From Pseudodesulfovibrio profundus (GTDB taxonomy: Bacteria > Desulfobacterota > Desulfovibrionia > Desulfovibrionales > Desulfovibrionaceae), in the NCBI RefSeq assembly GCF_900217235.1, contig NZ_LT907975.1:3447001-3511000 (forward strand): DNA of 64,000 nt. Reading direction: 5' to 3'. Each line of letters starts with the position of its first letter. Positions within the stretch are counted from its first letter, which is position 1. Below the pieces are notes generated by a model. That model was not told the origin of the DNA, made no database searches, and worked only from the letters and a program-made list of their open reading frames with translations. The translations under genes and the position numbers were made by a program. Positions 18,713 through 27,878 of the stretch are shown here, piece after piece.

Positions 18713-18922
18713 ATGCAGACTTGGACACCGACCCTGATAGGCACGAAACGTCATCGTAAGGCTGTTACTCCGCGTGAACTGGTGAGTCAGATTTTCTCGC
18801 CTGAAGATTCCACTGGTTCTGGTGAGCAGATGCGCCTCGGGTTGATGGTCAGCTCCATCAAAGTGGCGCTTTGTGTGGCTGCGGCTTTTGCCTGCTACGC
18901 CACCATAGCTCAGTTGCAGTAA
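18713..18922 (+). CDS. Small membrane protein of unknown function
   Basis: ATG 18713 is preceded by aaaaaggagcactcat, a strong ribosome-binding site, which argues that this short frame is real. The 69-residue product has a basic N-terminal half (TKRHRKAVTPRELVSQIF) and one hydrophobic helix near the C-terminus (VALCVAAAFACYATIA). It would be a single-pass inner-membrane protein with a cytoplasmic N-terminus. It is monocistronic with its own downstream hairpin. I do not recognise the family. Confidence 0.55.
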   Translation: MQTWTPTLIGTKRHRKAVTPRELVSQIFSPEDSTGSGEQMRLGLMVSSIKVALCVAAAFACYATIAQLQ

Positions 18923-19056
18923 CATTTTTTTGGATTCTTTCCCGAAAGGTCGTTCACGGCGGAAGTATTCAATGGCCTGAGAGGTCGTTGAATCGGTTTC
19001 TGTTCCAGTGTGATACGGATCGACCACCTGTGGAGGGATCAATACAGATTTGACTT

Positions 19057-19088
19057 GGCGCATGCTCGTGTGAGTGTGCGCCTTTTTT
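19057..19088 (+). terminator. Hairpin terminator downstream of the small membrane protein
   Basis: GGCGCA (19057-19062) pairs with TGCGCC (19077-19082), followed by six T. It lies about 135 bases after the stop of the small gene. Confidence 0.65.
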
Positions 19089-19170
19089 GTGCCTGATGGT
19101 AGTTGTGTGGCATTTGTTCTTCAAACGCGTGTGAGGAAAGACGCGTTGAGAGCGATGTAGATGACATCAT

Positions 19171-19214
19171 AAAAAATCGTGAGGACTTCCATGCACATAC
19201 ATGGAAGTCCTCAC
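19171..19214 (-). terminator. Terminator of the nrdG-nrdD operon
   Basis: A perfect 15-bp stem (19179-19193 with 19200-19214) around the loop CACATA is followed on the minus strand by a T run (A run at 19171-19176). It lies 52 bases after the nrdD stop. Confidence 0.88.
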
Positions 19215-19266
19215 ATTCCCATTATCCTCAAATCCTGCTTCCTCAAACAGGACTGGAGAAACTTTT

Positions 19267-21324
19267 TTAACTACACAGACAGTCGCTGAATACCACGCGA
19301 TCGGTGTACTCGGCCTGCTTGCCCTTGTTCCAGCGTGAAACCGGACGGTAGTAGCCGACGATGCGTGTGTATACCTCGGCTTCCTCGCCGCAGGTGGGGC
19401 ACTCGAAGTGCTCGCCCAATACATATCCGTGTTCTTTGCAGATGGAGAAGGTCGGTGTGACCGAGACATACGGAATCTTGGTCTTGGTGAACGCCTTCAG
19501 GATGAAGTTCCTCAATGAAGCCGGATCAGTGACCGCTTCGCCAAGGAAGGTGTGGAATACGGTGCCGCCGGTGTAGAGCGGCTGCAACTGATTCTGGTGC
19601 TCCAACGCGTAGAGTACATCGTCGGAAATGCCCACCGGCAGTGCCGTCGAGTTGGTGTAATACGGGGTTCCGTTACCCTGTGCCTGGATGTCCGGGTAGA
19701 GCGACTTGTCGATCTTGGCCAGACGGTAGCTGGTGCCTTCGGCAGGCGTCGCTTCCAGGTTATAGAGGGAGCCTGTCTCCTCTTGAAAGCGGGAAGTGAC
19801 ACGACGCAGGTGGTTGAGCACCCGGCGCATCAGGCGAACGCCGCCTTCAGTTTCGATTCCACGGCCGATCAGGTTCAGACATGCTTCATGCCCGCCAAGA
19901 AGACCGATGGTGGAGAAGTGTCCCTTGTATCCGTTCTTGAGGTAGCGCTTGGACCACGGGAACATGCCCGCTTCAAGGTTGTTGTTGATGACCTTACGCT
20001 TGTATTCAAGGGATTCCTTGGCAAGTTCTGCGTATTCGGTGATCAGTTCAAGAAAGTCATCTTCGGACTGAGCAAGATAGGCGAGCTTGGGCAGGTTCAG
20101 TGTGACCACACCGATGGAGCCGGTGAGATCGCCTGCGCCGAACAGGCCGCCGGTCTTGTTGCGAAGTTCGCGAAGATCCATTTGAAGACGGCAACACATG
20201 GACCGAACGTCTTCGGGATTGAGATCAGAGCTGATGAAATTCTGGAAGTAAGGTACGCCGTATTTCGCGGTGAGCTGCATCAACAATTCGCCGATGTCGG
20301 ATTCCCACGGGAAATCCTTGGTGACGTTGTACGTCGGGATCGGGAACGAGAAGATGCGGGACTGGTAGTCTCCTTCCAGCATGACTTCGATGTACGCCTT
20401 GTTGATCATGGCCATTTCTTCTTCGAAGTCGCCATAGGTCAATGTGTCGTCGTATTTGCCGCCGATGATGATCGGCTCGGAAGCGATGTGCTTGGGAGCG
20501 ACGAGGTCAAACGAAAGGTTGGTGAACGGAGACTGTCCGCCCCAGCGAGAGGTCGTGTTCAGGTTGAAGACGAACTTCTGCATGCACTGGCGTACCTGCT
20601 CGTAATTGAGACCGTCGTGGCGAATGAAGGGTGCCAGGTAGGTGTCGACGTTGTTGAACGCCTGGGCTCCGGCCCATTCGTTCTGCAACGTGCCGAGAAA
20701 GTTATTCATCTGGCCGAGGGCAGTGTCAAAATGCTTGGCAGGACCGGCAGAGGCGCGGCCTTCGAGGTTGAACCCTTCGAGCAGCAGGTCGCGCAGGGAC
20801 CAGCCTGCGCAGTATCCGGCAAGACCGAATGAAAGATCGTGGATATGGAAGTATCCGTGCTCGTGCGCCATGCGGATTTCTTCCGGGTACTTTTCCAGCG
20901 CGTAGCGTGCCTGGACCGTCCCCGAAAGGTGGAGCATCAATCCCTGAAAGGAATGGGTCATGTTGGCGTTTTCATTAACGCGCCAGTCGGCCTGATCAAG
21001 GTAGGTGTCGATGACATCCTTGATATCAAGATATGCTTCCTTCTGAGAACGGAGCTGTCTGCGCTTTTCCCGGTACAGGATATACTTTTTGGCGATTTCA
21101 AACTGTCTGGACTCCATGAGAATCTGCTCGACAGTGTTCTGGACATGCTCCTGTTCGGGGATGTCCACTCCATCGAGTTTTTGCTCAACCTTTCTCGCCA
21201 GACGTTTGCCGAGAATGGGGTCCTTGATACCGCTGGCAGCGAGTGCCTTGAAAATGGCTTGGGAGATGCGGTCAGTTGACCACGTTTCCAACCGGCCGTC
21301 GCGTTTCATGATCTGACTGGGCAT
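19267..21324 (-). CDS. nrdD: Anaerobic ribonucleoside-triphosphate reductase
   Basis: The ATG at 21324 is preferred over one at 21351 because the ribosome-binding site aaggagg lies between them. The 685-residue enzyme starts with an ATP-cone allosteric domain (MKRDGRLETWSTDRISQAIF). It ends with a zinc-binding CPTCG and CKEHG pair and the glycyl-radical loop RIVGYYRPV, with Gly657 as the radical site. It reduces ribonucleotides to deoxyribonucleotides under strict anoxia, using a radical installed by NrdG. NrdG is encoded just upstream and overlaps this gene by 53 bases. Confidence 0.95.
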   Translation of the reverse strand: MPSQIMKRDGRLETWSTDRISQAIFKALAASGIKDPILGKRLARKVEQKLDGVDIPEQEHVQNTVEQILMESRQFEIAKKYILYREKRRQLRSQKEAYLDIKDVIDTYLDQADWRVNENANMTHSFQGLMLHLSGTVQARYALEKYPEEIRMAHEHGYFHIHDLSFGLAGYCAGWSLRDLLLEGFNLEGRASAGPAKHFDTALGQMNNFLGTLQNEWAGAQAFNNVDTYLAPFIRHDGLNYEQVRQCMQKFVFNLNTTSRWGGQSPFTNLSFDLVAPKHIASEPIIIGGKYDDTLTYGDFEEEMAMINKAYIEVMLEGDYQSRIFSFPIPTYNVTKDFPWESDIGELLMQLTAKYGVPYFQNFISSDLNPEDVRSMCCRLQMDLRELRNKTGGLFGAGDLTGSIGVVTLNLPKLAYLAQSEDDFLELITEYAELAKESLEYKRKVINNNLEAGMFPWSKRYLKNGYKGHFSTIGLLGGHEACLNLIGRGIETEGGVRLMRRVLNHLRRVTSRFQEETGSLYNLEATPAEGTSYRLAKIDKSLYPDIQAQGNGTPYYTNSTALPVGISDDVLYALEHQNQLQPLYTGGTVFHTFLGEAVTDPASLRNFILKAFTKTKIPYVSVTPTFSICKEHGYVLGEHFECPTCGEEAEVYTRIVGYYRPVSRWNKGKQAEYTDRVVFSDCLCS

Positions 21325-21955
21325 GCTCCGTCTTCCTCCTTGGGGGCACATATTGTTGAATCTTCAGTTCGTAATCGAGAGGCAAGTAGCTTTGGGCTGT
21401 TTCGATATCACTATCGGTAAGCCCGGGCACCTGGGTGGTGCGGAAGTAAAATGCCTCGGGTTTGGCCTGTGCAATCCTGAATATGCGTTCGAGGTTGGCT
21501 TTGGCGGCAATTTCGGAAACGGCATGGCCGGTGAGGGCGGGGTACTTGGCGTACGGTCCCTTCACATCGACGGCAAAAACATCGGCCAGATTGCATTCCA
21601 GCAGTTCGGCGACGATGTCGGGCCGCATCCCGTTGGTGTCGATTTTGATGGGCAGTCCGACTTTTCTGATTTCCATGAGCAACTCGCCCAGCGCAGGGAC
21701 CAGTGTGGGTTCCCCTCCGGTGATGGTCACACCGTCCAGCCATCCGGCGCGGTCGCGCAGGTAGGATGTGATGCGGGTCTTGTCGATGGCAGGGAGCGAT
21801 TGCATGTCCCACGCCAGTTCATGGTTGTGGCAAGTCGGACAATGCAGGTTGCATCCGCCGAGAAAAATAATGCACGTGGCTCGCCCTGGCCAGTCACAAA
21901 GGCTCAGGTTCTCAAAACCGCGTACGTAGTTCCATACCCCGACGGGTGTATCCAT
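21272..21955 (-). CDS. nrdG: Anaerobic ribonucleotide reductase activating protein (radical SAM)
   Basis: The start at 21955 has agaggagattcgagg upstream. The 227-residue protein has the radical-SAM cluster motif GGCNLHCPTCHN (Cys35, Cys39, Cys42) and the SAM-binding segments DGVTITGGEPTL and IKIDTNGMRPD. It is longer than the short E. coli NrdG and resembles the type often annotated as the NrdD-activating radical SAM protein. It creates the glycyl radical on NrdD by cleaving SAM. The last 53 bases overlap the start of nrdD in another frame, which suggests translational coupling. Expression probably starts in the AT-rich region upstream. Confidence 0.92.
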   Translation of the reverse strand: MDTPVGVWNYVRGFENLSLCDWPGRATCIIFLGGCNLHCPTCHNHELAWDMQSLPAIDKTRITSYLRDRAGWLDGVTITGGEPTLVPALGELLMEIRKVGLPIKIDTNGMRPDIVAELLECNLADVFAVDVKGPYAKYPALTGHAVSEIAAKANLERIFRIAQAKPEAFYFRTTQVPGLTDSDIETAQSYLPLDYELKIQQYVPPRRKTEHAQSDHETRRPVGNVVN

Positions 21956-22609
21956 CCTCGAATCTCCTCTGCTACTGCGCGCAGAAATGGTTTTTATTGG
22001 GTGCCGAATGTCGCTCTGAATGTCGTGTGAGGCGGTGATTTTCCGGCGAACTTTAGCTGTGAGACAGGGTGTGTGGAGCACAGCCGAAGTGTGTCCACAT
22101 TGATATCCTACGCTTCCGATTTTGTACAGGGGGTGTTTTGGAATTTTTTTAATAGTGAGCTGCTGTATTTTGATTGTAACTAATTATAGGCAAATATGCG
22201 GGAATTGTAAAAGTTTTCCACAGGCTGTCGCATCCAGTGTTCACCAAAATATTTAACTTTTTTCTAGAGCTAGTTTAGAAAAAAAATGGATCAAATTCAG
22301 CTGGGTTGATTTTCGACAGGTATGGCGGTCGGCAGGTGTGGTGGGCGTCGGTGCGCCACGACGAGAATGGCTTACCATAAGGGCTTTCGGTTTGAAACCG
22401 GTTTTTGGAAGGATTCCACAGAAAAATGAACAGTTAAGTTGGGATTTTTTCCTGAGTCTCGCTAGCTATTGCGGCTCAACGGTTCGCACTTGTCAACCCT
22501 TTGATAGTTGTTTTTTGCAGGATTATACCGCTGTTCAATATCTTATTGCCTAATTCATGCGTGTTGTCTATATTGCTTTGACTCATTACATTCAAACTTG
22601 GAGGAACGT
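21956..22609. other. Divergent intergenic region between nrdG and the DUF6765 gene
   Basis: About 650 bases without a convincing gene. It is AT-rich around 22120-22300 and must hold the promoters of nrdG (minus) and the DUF6765 gene (plus). Three TCCACA-containing stretches (about 22094, 22216 and 22416) partly resemble DnaA boxes, the best being TTTTCCACA. I could not identify a clean NrdR or FNR box. Confidence 0.4.
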
Positions 22610-23677
22610 ATGCAGTTGGACATGCACTACCATGGGACCTATGCGGTCGCCAGAATGGCGGGGTTTTCACCTGACCTTGCCAACACCATCGCCACCGCCG
22701 CGCAATATGTGGACGAGTCGGTCTGCGCTCAGCCGGTTGATATTGCCAATAGAAGGTACATGCTGCCGGTGGTTTCGGCGCACAAGATGCTGGAGGTGTC
22801 GAAGAACTTTGACAGGATGGATCAGTGGAACGTGTGGGTGCCCTTTCATTTCCTGCCCGGTGGTATGGGCGACAATGTCGAGTCACGGATGATCTGTCTT
22901 AAGGGAGATGAAGGAAACAGGGCGGTCGAAGCGATTATCGAGCATACCCTCGCTGCCAATGCTGCCAATGAGCCGTACGCACTTCATCTGCTGGGCATCA
23001 TCTCTCACGTCATTCAAGACACCTATTCGCACTACGGGTTCTCCGGCACAGCCTCTCCGCTCAATGAAGTCGATCAGACCACACTTGAAGCCTTGAATGC
23101 CGATGTTCTGGATTCATATGTTTCGCGCAAACTTGACCTGTTCAAGGAGCGTGTAGCCGCATCGTTTGCCGAAGCATCCATGCTGGGACATGCCGGTGCC
23201 GCGACATTTCCGGACAGGCCGTACATGCGCTGGCAATTCGAATACAGCAACTCCGGTCACCCGGAGGTAGAATATCTCGCATCCGAAAGGGATAATGCCC
23301 AGTCCTTTTACGAGGCGTGCACGCGTCTTCACGCTGTGTACAAGGCGTTCCTTTCCAGCCAGTCGTCCCTGGATGCGCCCCATGAGCCGTTTTCAGAAAG
23401 ACAGGAGCCGATACTGAAGGAAATATTGGCCTACGAGGGGATCAAGGAAGAACGGTGTAAAGTATGGAAGATGCGCATTGAAGATGGTTCTCTTTTCAGC
23501 AATGTTGCCTCCAGTGATGTTGATCGTAATTTCTCGCCTTCCGGGTGGGGTATTCGAGCTGTGATGGACAATCCACTTGCATCCTCTACCGATTCGTTCC
23601 AGTTCCACCGGGCTGCCAGGTCCTACCTTGAACTGGTCCATGACAAGATACTGCCGATGTTGAAAATATTGAATTAA
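22610..23677 (+). CDS. DUF6765-type protein, possible metal-dependent hydrolase fold
   Basis: ATG 22610 follows ggaggaacgt. The 355-residue protein begins MQLDMHYHGTYAVARMAGF and contains HLLGIISHVIQDTYSHYGFSG near residue 120. This spacing of His and Asp recalls zinc-dependent phospholipase C/S1-P1-type helical hydrolases, though I cannot align it with certainty. No signal peptide or membrane helix is visible. The opening MHYHGTYAVA with a following AAQYVDES segment fits the uncharacterised family DUF6765, by memory. It is monocistronic. Function is unknown. Confidence 0.6.
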   Translation: MQLDMHYHGTYAVARMAGFSPDLANTIATAAQYVDESVCAQPVDIANRRYMLPVVSAHKMLEVSKNFDRMDQWNVWVPFHFLPGGMGDNVESRMICLKGDEGNRAVEAIIEHTLAANAANEPYALHLLGIISHVIQDTYSHYGFSGTASPLNEVDQTTLEALNADVLDSYVSRKLDLFKERVAASFAEASMLGHAGAATFPDRPYMRWQFEYSNSGHPEVEYLASERDNAQSFYEACTRLHAVYKAFLSSQSSLDAPHEPFSERQEPILKEILAYEGIKEERCKVWKMRIEDGSLFSNVASSDVDRNFSPSGWGIRAVMDNPLASSTDSFQFHRAARSYLELVHDKILPMLKILN

Positions 23678-23811
23678 TTGAAGAGCCGCCAGTCGAGGCA
23701 AAGGTGCATCGTCTATTATGAAGTAATGGAATATAGGTGCACATATTTGACATTGAGACCGTTTATGCCCATGTGAAGTCGATACCAATCTAAAATGGCG
23801 GAGATTTAATC

Positions 23812-24996
23812 ATGTGGAAGTTTGTCGTGCTGGCGGTGGCAACGTTTCTGACGTTGTACATCGGCTGGCGGCTCATAAACCCTGCCTCCATACGCAGACG
23901 GTGGAAGGTTGCGGCCTGGCTGGCTGTGCCGGTTCTGCTGTTCGGCCAGCGCCTCAAGTGGCTGGTTGATGGCCAGGGTTTAGATAGCGATATATTGGTT
24001 TATGTGAACTGGGTGGGATACACGTTCCTGGGTTTCGTGTCCCTTCTGGTTATTTTCATGTTGGGGCGGGATATCCCGGTATTGTGTAAGCGGATCGGGC
24101 AGAAGATCAGTCTTCGCCTTGGCCGTCGGCGCCCTCGCATCTACACCAAAAAGGCGGATCAGGAGCGTCGGCGATTTTTGCTCAATGCAAGTAATACGGC
24201 TATCCTGACAGCCACACTCCCGCTGACGGGCTACTCTATCTTCAAGGCCCGCTCCGTGCCGCCTGTTGTACCCAATGAACTGCCGGTCATAGGCCTGCCG
24301 AACGGTCTGGACGGATTCACCATTGCCCAGATATCCGACACCCATGTGGGGCCGACCATCCGAGAAGACTGGCTTCAGGCAGTGGTCGATGCCGTTAATG
24401 CCCAGAACCCGGATATGATCGTGCACACCGGCGATGTCGTCGACGGGACCGTGCAGGAGTTGAACGAGGCGGTAGCACCGTTTTCCAATCTCACTGCCCC
24501 GCATGGCGTCTGGATGTGCACCGGCAACCATGAGTACTATTCCGGGGTTGAGCAGTGGGCCTTGAAGTCGGATCAGCTCGGCATGAAGCCGCTGCTCAAC
24601 GAGCACCGGTTGATCGATACCGGACAGGGCCGCATCCTGCTTGGCGGTGTAACCGATATTCGTAGTGAGCATATGCATCCCGCGCACAAGTCGTCGCCCA
24701 AGGCGGCCATGGCCAATGCCCCGGATCATGATGTTTCCATCCTGTTGGCGCACCAGCCTCGCTCCATCTATGAAGCCGAGGCAGCCGGATTCAATATCCA
24801 GTTGTCCGGGCATACCCATGGCGGGCAATACTTCCCGTATAACTTTGCCGTGCATTTGTTCCAGCCCTATGTCCGTGGGCTGCACCTGCATGGAAACACG
24901 CTGCTGTACGTCAACGTGGGGACAGGTTACTGGGGACCGCCCATGCGACTTGGTTCAGGGCCTGAGATCACCCTGCACACCTTGCGGAAAGCCTGA
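23812..24996 (+). CDS. Membrane-anchored metallophosphoesterase
   Basis: The 394-residue protein starts with a hydrophobic helix (WKFVVLAVATFLTLYIGWRL). Two more hydrophobic stretches follow before residue 95, then a segment RRRFLLNASNTAILTATLPL. The calcineurin-like domain (about residues 160-390) has all metal motifs: QISDTHVG, HTGDVVDG, CTGNHEYY, LAHQP and SGHTHGGQ. It belongs to the YkuE/YaeI-like membrane phosphoesterases, some of which act on lipid headgroups such as UDP-diacylglucosamine. The substrate here is unknown. The gene is monocistronic and ends in a strong terminator. Confidence 0.88.
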   Translation: MWKFVVLAVATFLTLYIGWRLINPASIRRRWKVAAWLAVPVLLFGQRLKWLVDGQGLDSDILVYVNWVGYTFLGFVSLLVIFMLGRDIPVLCKRIGQKISLRLGRRRPRIYTKKADQERRRFLLNASNTAILTATLPLTGYSIFKARSVPPVVPNELPVIGLPNGLDGFTIAQISDTHVGPTIREDWLQAVVDAVNAQNPDMIVHTGDVVDGTVQELNEAVAPFSNLTAPHGVWMCTGNHEYYSGVEQWALKSDQLGMKPLLNEHRLIDTGQGRILLGGVTDIRSEHMHPAHKSSPKAAMANAPDHDVSILLAHQPRSIYEAEAAGFNIQLSGHTHGGQYFPYNFAVHLFQPYVRGLHLHGNTLLYVNVGTGYWGPPMRLGSGPEITLHTLRKA

Positions 24997-25023
24997 TCTC
25001 CGAATAATCAGTGAAAACGTATC

Positions 25024-25058
25024 GCCCGGAGCAACAAACTGTTGCTCCGGGCTTTTTT
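25024..25058. terminator. Terminator between metallophosphoesterase and SLC13 permease genes
   Basis: The perfect 12-bp stem GCCCGGAGCAAC (25024-25035) pairs with GTTGCTCCGGGC (25041-25052), followed by TTTTTT. The genes on either side converge; the T run serves the plus-strand gene. Confidence 0.92.
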
Positions 25059-25078
25059 GTATTTGTGTTCTCTTTTGA

Positions 25079-26863
25079 TCAGAACGGCCAGAATTCGGGA
25101 ATGAAGAGGGCGGCTCCACCGCAGACGATGGCGACCATTGGCAGACCAAGACGCAGATAGTCCGCGAAACGGTATCCCGCAGGTCCGTATACGATGAGGT
25201 TGGTCTGGTAGCCGATGGGGGTTGCGTAGCAGGCCGAAGCACCAAAGGCGACTCCGATGATGAATGGTCGGGGGTCCACATTCAGGGTTTGAGCCGTTGC
25301 AATGGCAATGGGCACGAGGAGCACGGCTGTGGAGTTGTTGGATAGAAAGTGGGACAGCAGGCTGGTAAGAAGAATAAACGCCGTCAGGATGACATGGGGA
25401 CCTGCATCCTGGAACATGCCGAGAAATGCGTGGGCATAGTACGCATCCGCCCCTGTTTTCTGCATGGCAGACCCGAGGGCAATGGTTCCGATGATCAGCA
25501 TGATGACCTTGACGTCCACCGCCCGATAGGCATCGGAGATGTTCAGGCAGTTGGTCAGGATCATGGCAAATCCAGCGGCAAAGGATGCGGTCAGGATATC
25601 AGTGATACCACTGGCTGTTGCGATGATCATGGCAATAAAAATGACCATGGCGATAGGCGCACGCTTCCAGTTGACGATGTCTTTGACCACGTCATCGTCG
25701 AGAATTATGAAATCGTCTTCTTCACGAATGGTTGCCAGGGATGCTTCGTTGACTTGCACGAGCAGTACGTCACCGACCTTGAGGCGCTGTGAGTTGCCCT
25801 TTCTCCACGAGTAGTGCTCGTGCCTGCGGATAAGCCCGACGATGCTGACATCTTCAAAGTCGGCCAGATACAGATCGCGAAGCCGGGTGCCGCGCGCCTT
25901 GGAACCGGATGGGATCAGCACTTTTACCAACTTGGAAACGCCGGAATGGAGCGCTTTGAAACAGTGAGGCTTGCTGCATGAGGGCAGGCTGACATCTCGT
26001 TGGTCAAGCAGTCGGGTTATTTCATCTGCTGAAGCCCGAACAAGGATCAAATCGTCCTCTCGAAGCATGATCCGGGTTACATCCAGCCGGAAAATACGTT
26101 GACCGCGATATACCTCGTATATCTTGATTCCCGGCCGGCTTTCCAGTCGGCCCTTCACCGGCTTTTCTCCGATAAGGCTGCTGTCGGCAGGAATGGTCAG
26201 TTCGGAAAGATACAGTTCGGGAGAAGATGGGCTGTCGATATCCGGAGAGTCATGGGCTGGGAGCAGAAAGTCGGAAAACATGAGCATGAACGCGCCACCC
26301 ACCAACGCTATGGGTACGCCCAGTATGGACAACTCGAACATGGTAATAGGTGCGGCTCCGAGACCGGCTGCCACGTCGCTGACGAGAATGTTGGTTGATG
26401 TACCGATGAGCGTACATGTTCCCGCCAGAATGGAGATGTACGAAAGGGGGATCAGGAATTTCGACGGCGTGAACCCGAACCGGACACAAGCTGTCATGAC
26501 GATTGACATGAACAGAACCACCACCGGGGTATTGTTCAGGAACGCCGAGAGGGTGCCGACCAGCAACAGGGTCAGGAGCATAAGCTTCAATCGGCTTCCA
26601 TTAGCGTATCTGATGACCATGCGGCTGACAAAGTTGAGGGCGCCGGTGCGGACCAGCCCGTAACTGACGACAAACAGGGCGGCCACAGCCAATGGAGCAG
26701 GATTGGAAAAGCCTCCCATGGCCTCTTTGGGAGTGAGCAGCCCGGTCAACATGAGAACCACGATAATCCCGATGCCTGTGACATCAACGGTGAACCGCTC
26801 CGTCACCAGAAGAATGATAGCGGCAAGCAGAATGAGTGAAACAATGAGAATGTCGGGTGTCAC
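25079..26863 (-). CDS. SLC13/DASS-type anion permease with two RCK-C domains
   Basis: The start is the GTG at 26863, placed just after aaggaggtcct; an open extension upstream lacks a site. The 594-residue protein has hydrophobic segments at both ends and, in the middle (about residues 200-380), two TrkA-C/RCK-C regulatory domains. Family marks include the twin loops GTCTLIGTSTNILVS and FLSNNSTAVLLVPIAIA. Members move sulfate, dicarboxylates or other anions with sodium. In a sulfate reducer, sulfate or an organic acid is plausible but not shown. A GntR regulator is transcribed divergently, and its candidate operator lies between the genes. Confidence 0.85.
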   Translation of the reverse strand: MTPDILIVSLILLAAIILLVTERFTVDVTGIGIIVVLMLTGLLTPKEAMGGFSNPAPLAVAALFVVSYGLVRTGALNFVSRMVIRYANGSRLKLMLLTLLLVGTLSAFLNNTPVVVLFMSIVMTACVRFGFTPSKFLIPLSYISILAGTCTLIGTSTNILVSDVAAGLGAAPITMFELSILGVPIALVGGAFMLMFSDFLLPAHDSPDIDSPSSPELYLSELTIPADSSLIGEKPVKGRLESRPGIKIYEVYRGQRIFRLDVTRIMLREDDLILVRASADEITRLLDQRDVSLPSCSKPHCFKALHSGVSKLVKVLIPSGSKARGTRLRDLYLADFEDVSIVGLIRRHEHYSWRKGNSQRLKVGDVLLVQVNEASLATIREEDDFIILDDDVVKDIVNWKRAPIAMVIFIAMIIATASGITDILTASFAAGFAMILTNCLNISDAYRAVDVKVIMLIIGTIALGSAMQKTGADAYYAHAFLGMFQDAGPHVILTAFILLTSLLSHFLSNNSTAVLLVPIAIATAQTLNVDPRPFIIGVAFGASACYATPIGYQTNLIVYGPAGYRFADYLRLGLPMVAIVCGGAALFIPEFWPF

Positions 26864-27010
26864 AGGACCTCCTTGGTACATTATAGTCCAACGTATCATG
26901 ATAGTCCTTTCGATACATGAAAATGTCAAGGGTGAGCTTGCAAGGCGCGAATCTGCATTTTTACGCATTCTGTTGTTGACCTGTGTGAAAGAGTGGTCTA
27001 ATTGGGGAAT

Positions 27011-27021
27011 TGGTCCAACCA
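27011..27021. promoter_or_regulatory. Candidate FadR/LldR-type GntR operator
   Basis: TGGTCCAACCA matches the FadR-subfamily operator pattern TGGT-N3-ACCA. It lies 147 bases from both the SLC13 permease start and the start of the adjacent FadR-type regulator, so it could control both and the downstream FMN dehydrogenase. Confidence 0.5.
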
Positions 27022-27168
27022 ATGACCGTGAATGCCGTGAGGTGTTGGTTTTTACGTGTTTGAGCCGGGCCGGTCCGGGTTGTGGGGGTGCTGGTCCCGA
27101 AGATGCTAGCCTAAGAGTCGTGCCTCACAACCCGGACATGCTTTTTTCTCACCCACGGAGCTACAGTT

Positions 27169-27861
27169 ATGGACGTCAAACCAATCAATCGAAAATCTAT
27201 TTATCAGGATATCGTACTTCAGATACGGGCCATGATCGAACGTGGTGAATTGACTCCGGGCGATAAGCTTCCACCGGAACGGCGGTTGGCAGAGATGTTC
27301 TCTGTTTCGCGCAATACGGTCCGCGAAGCCATCAAGGCGTTGGCACAAAAGGATATTCTTGAAAGCAGGCAGGGGGCAGGGACGTTTGTCCGTGTTGCCG
27401 ATGCCGACAGCTTTGCCGAAGCCTTTGCCGGTTCAATCGTTCGCAGTCAGCCCAGACTCAAGGACATCTTCGAGGTTCGCAAGTTGGTGGAGCCGGAAAT
27501 TGCGGCTCTGGCAGCGCGCAATGCATCTCCTAGTGATATCACCTGGATGGAGAATGTCATTTCCGAACAGGAAGAGGCGGCTCAGGCCGGTAAGATGACC
27601 AGCGAACTGGACCAGTTGTTTCATGAAATATTGGCCGAAGCCTCTGGCAATTCGGTCATGCGCATAATGATCGGCGCCTTGCACGACGAGTTCGTGGAGA
27701 GCCGGATCTCTGTTCTGCAGTCCAAGGACCGTCAGCAGCGTTCACTGGAAGCCCACAAGGCCATCGTTGATGCCATCAAGGGCGGCCACATCATGCAGGC
27801 GGAAAAGGCCATGCGGGAACATTTGGAAGAAGTCGAACGAATAGTGTTTGCAGACAAATAA
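27169..27861 (+). CDS. FadR-subfamily GntR transcriptional regulator (FCD domain)
   Basis: The 230-residue protein has an N-terminal winged helix-turn-helix (ELTPGDKLPPERRLAEMFSVSRNTVREAIKAL, whose core is LPPERRLAEMFSVSRNTVRE). The C-terminal all-helical FCD effector domain includes VRKLVEPEIAALAA and the metal-site-like FHEILAEASGN. The start has ggag upstream. Regulators of this type respond to lactate, glycolate or other organic acids. The gene lies 17 bases upstream of an FMN alpha-hydroxy-acid dehydrogenase and close to a matching operator, so it probably controls that enzyme and itself. Confidence 0.88.
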   Translation: MDVKPINRKSIYQDIVLQIRAMIERGELTPGDKLPPERRLAEMFSVSRNTVREAIKALAQKDILESRQGAGTFVRVADADSFAEAFAGSIVRSQPRLKDIFEVRKLVEPEIAALAARNASPSDITWMENVISEQEEAAQAGKMTSELDQLFHEILAEASGNSVMRIMIGALHDEFVESRISVLQSKDRQQRSLEAHKAIVDAIKGGHIMQAEKAMREHLEEVERIVFADK

Positions 27862-27878
27862 CGACAGATGGAGGAACC

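Noticed and set aside
19552-20832. 426-residue plus-strand open frame opposite nrdD
   Set aside because: It lies entirely within a well-supported nrdD and shows no domain; it reflects GC-skewed third positions.
22280-22330. FNR-like site (ATCAA...TTGAT) upstream of nrdG/DUF6765
   Set aside because: The half-sites are separated by about 11 bases instead of 4, so it does not fit an FNR/CRP operator.
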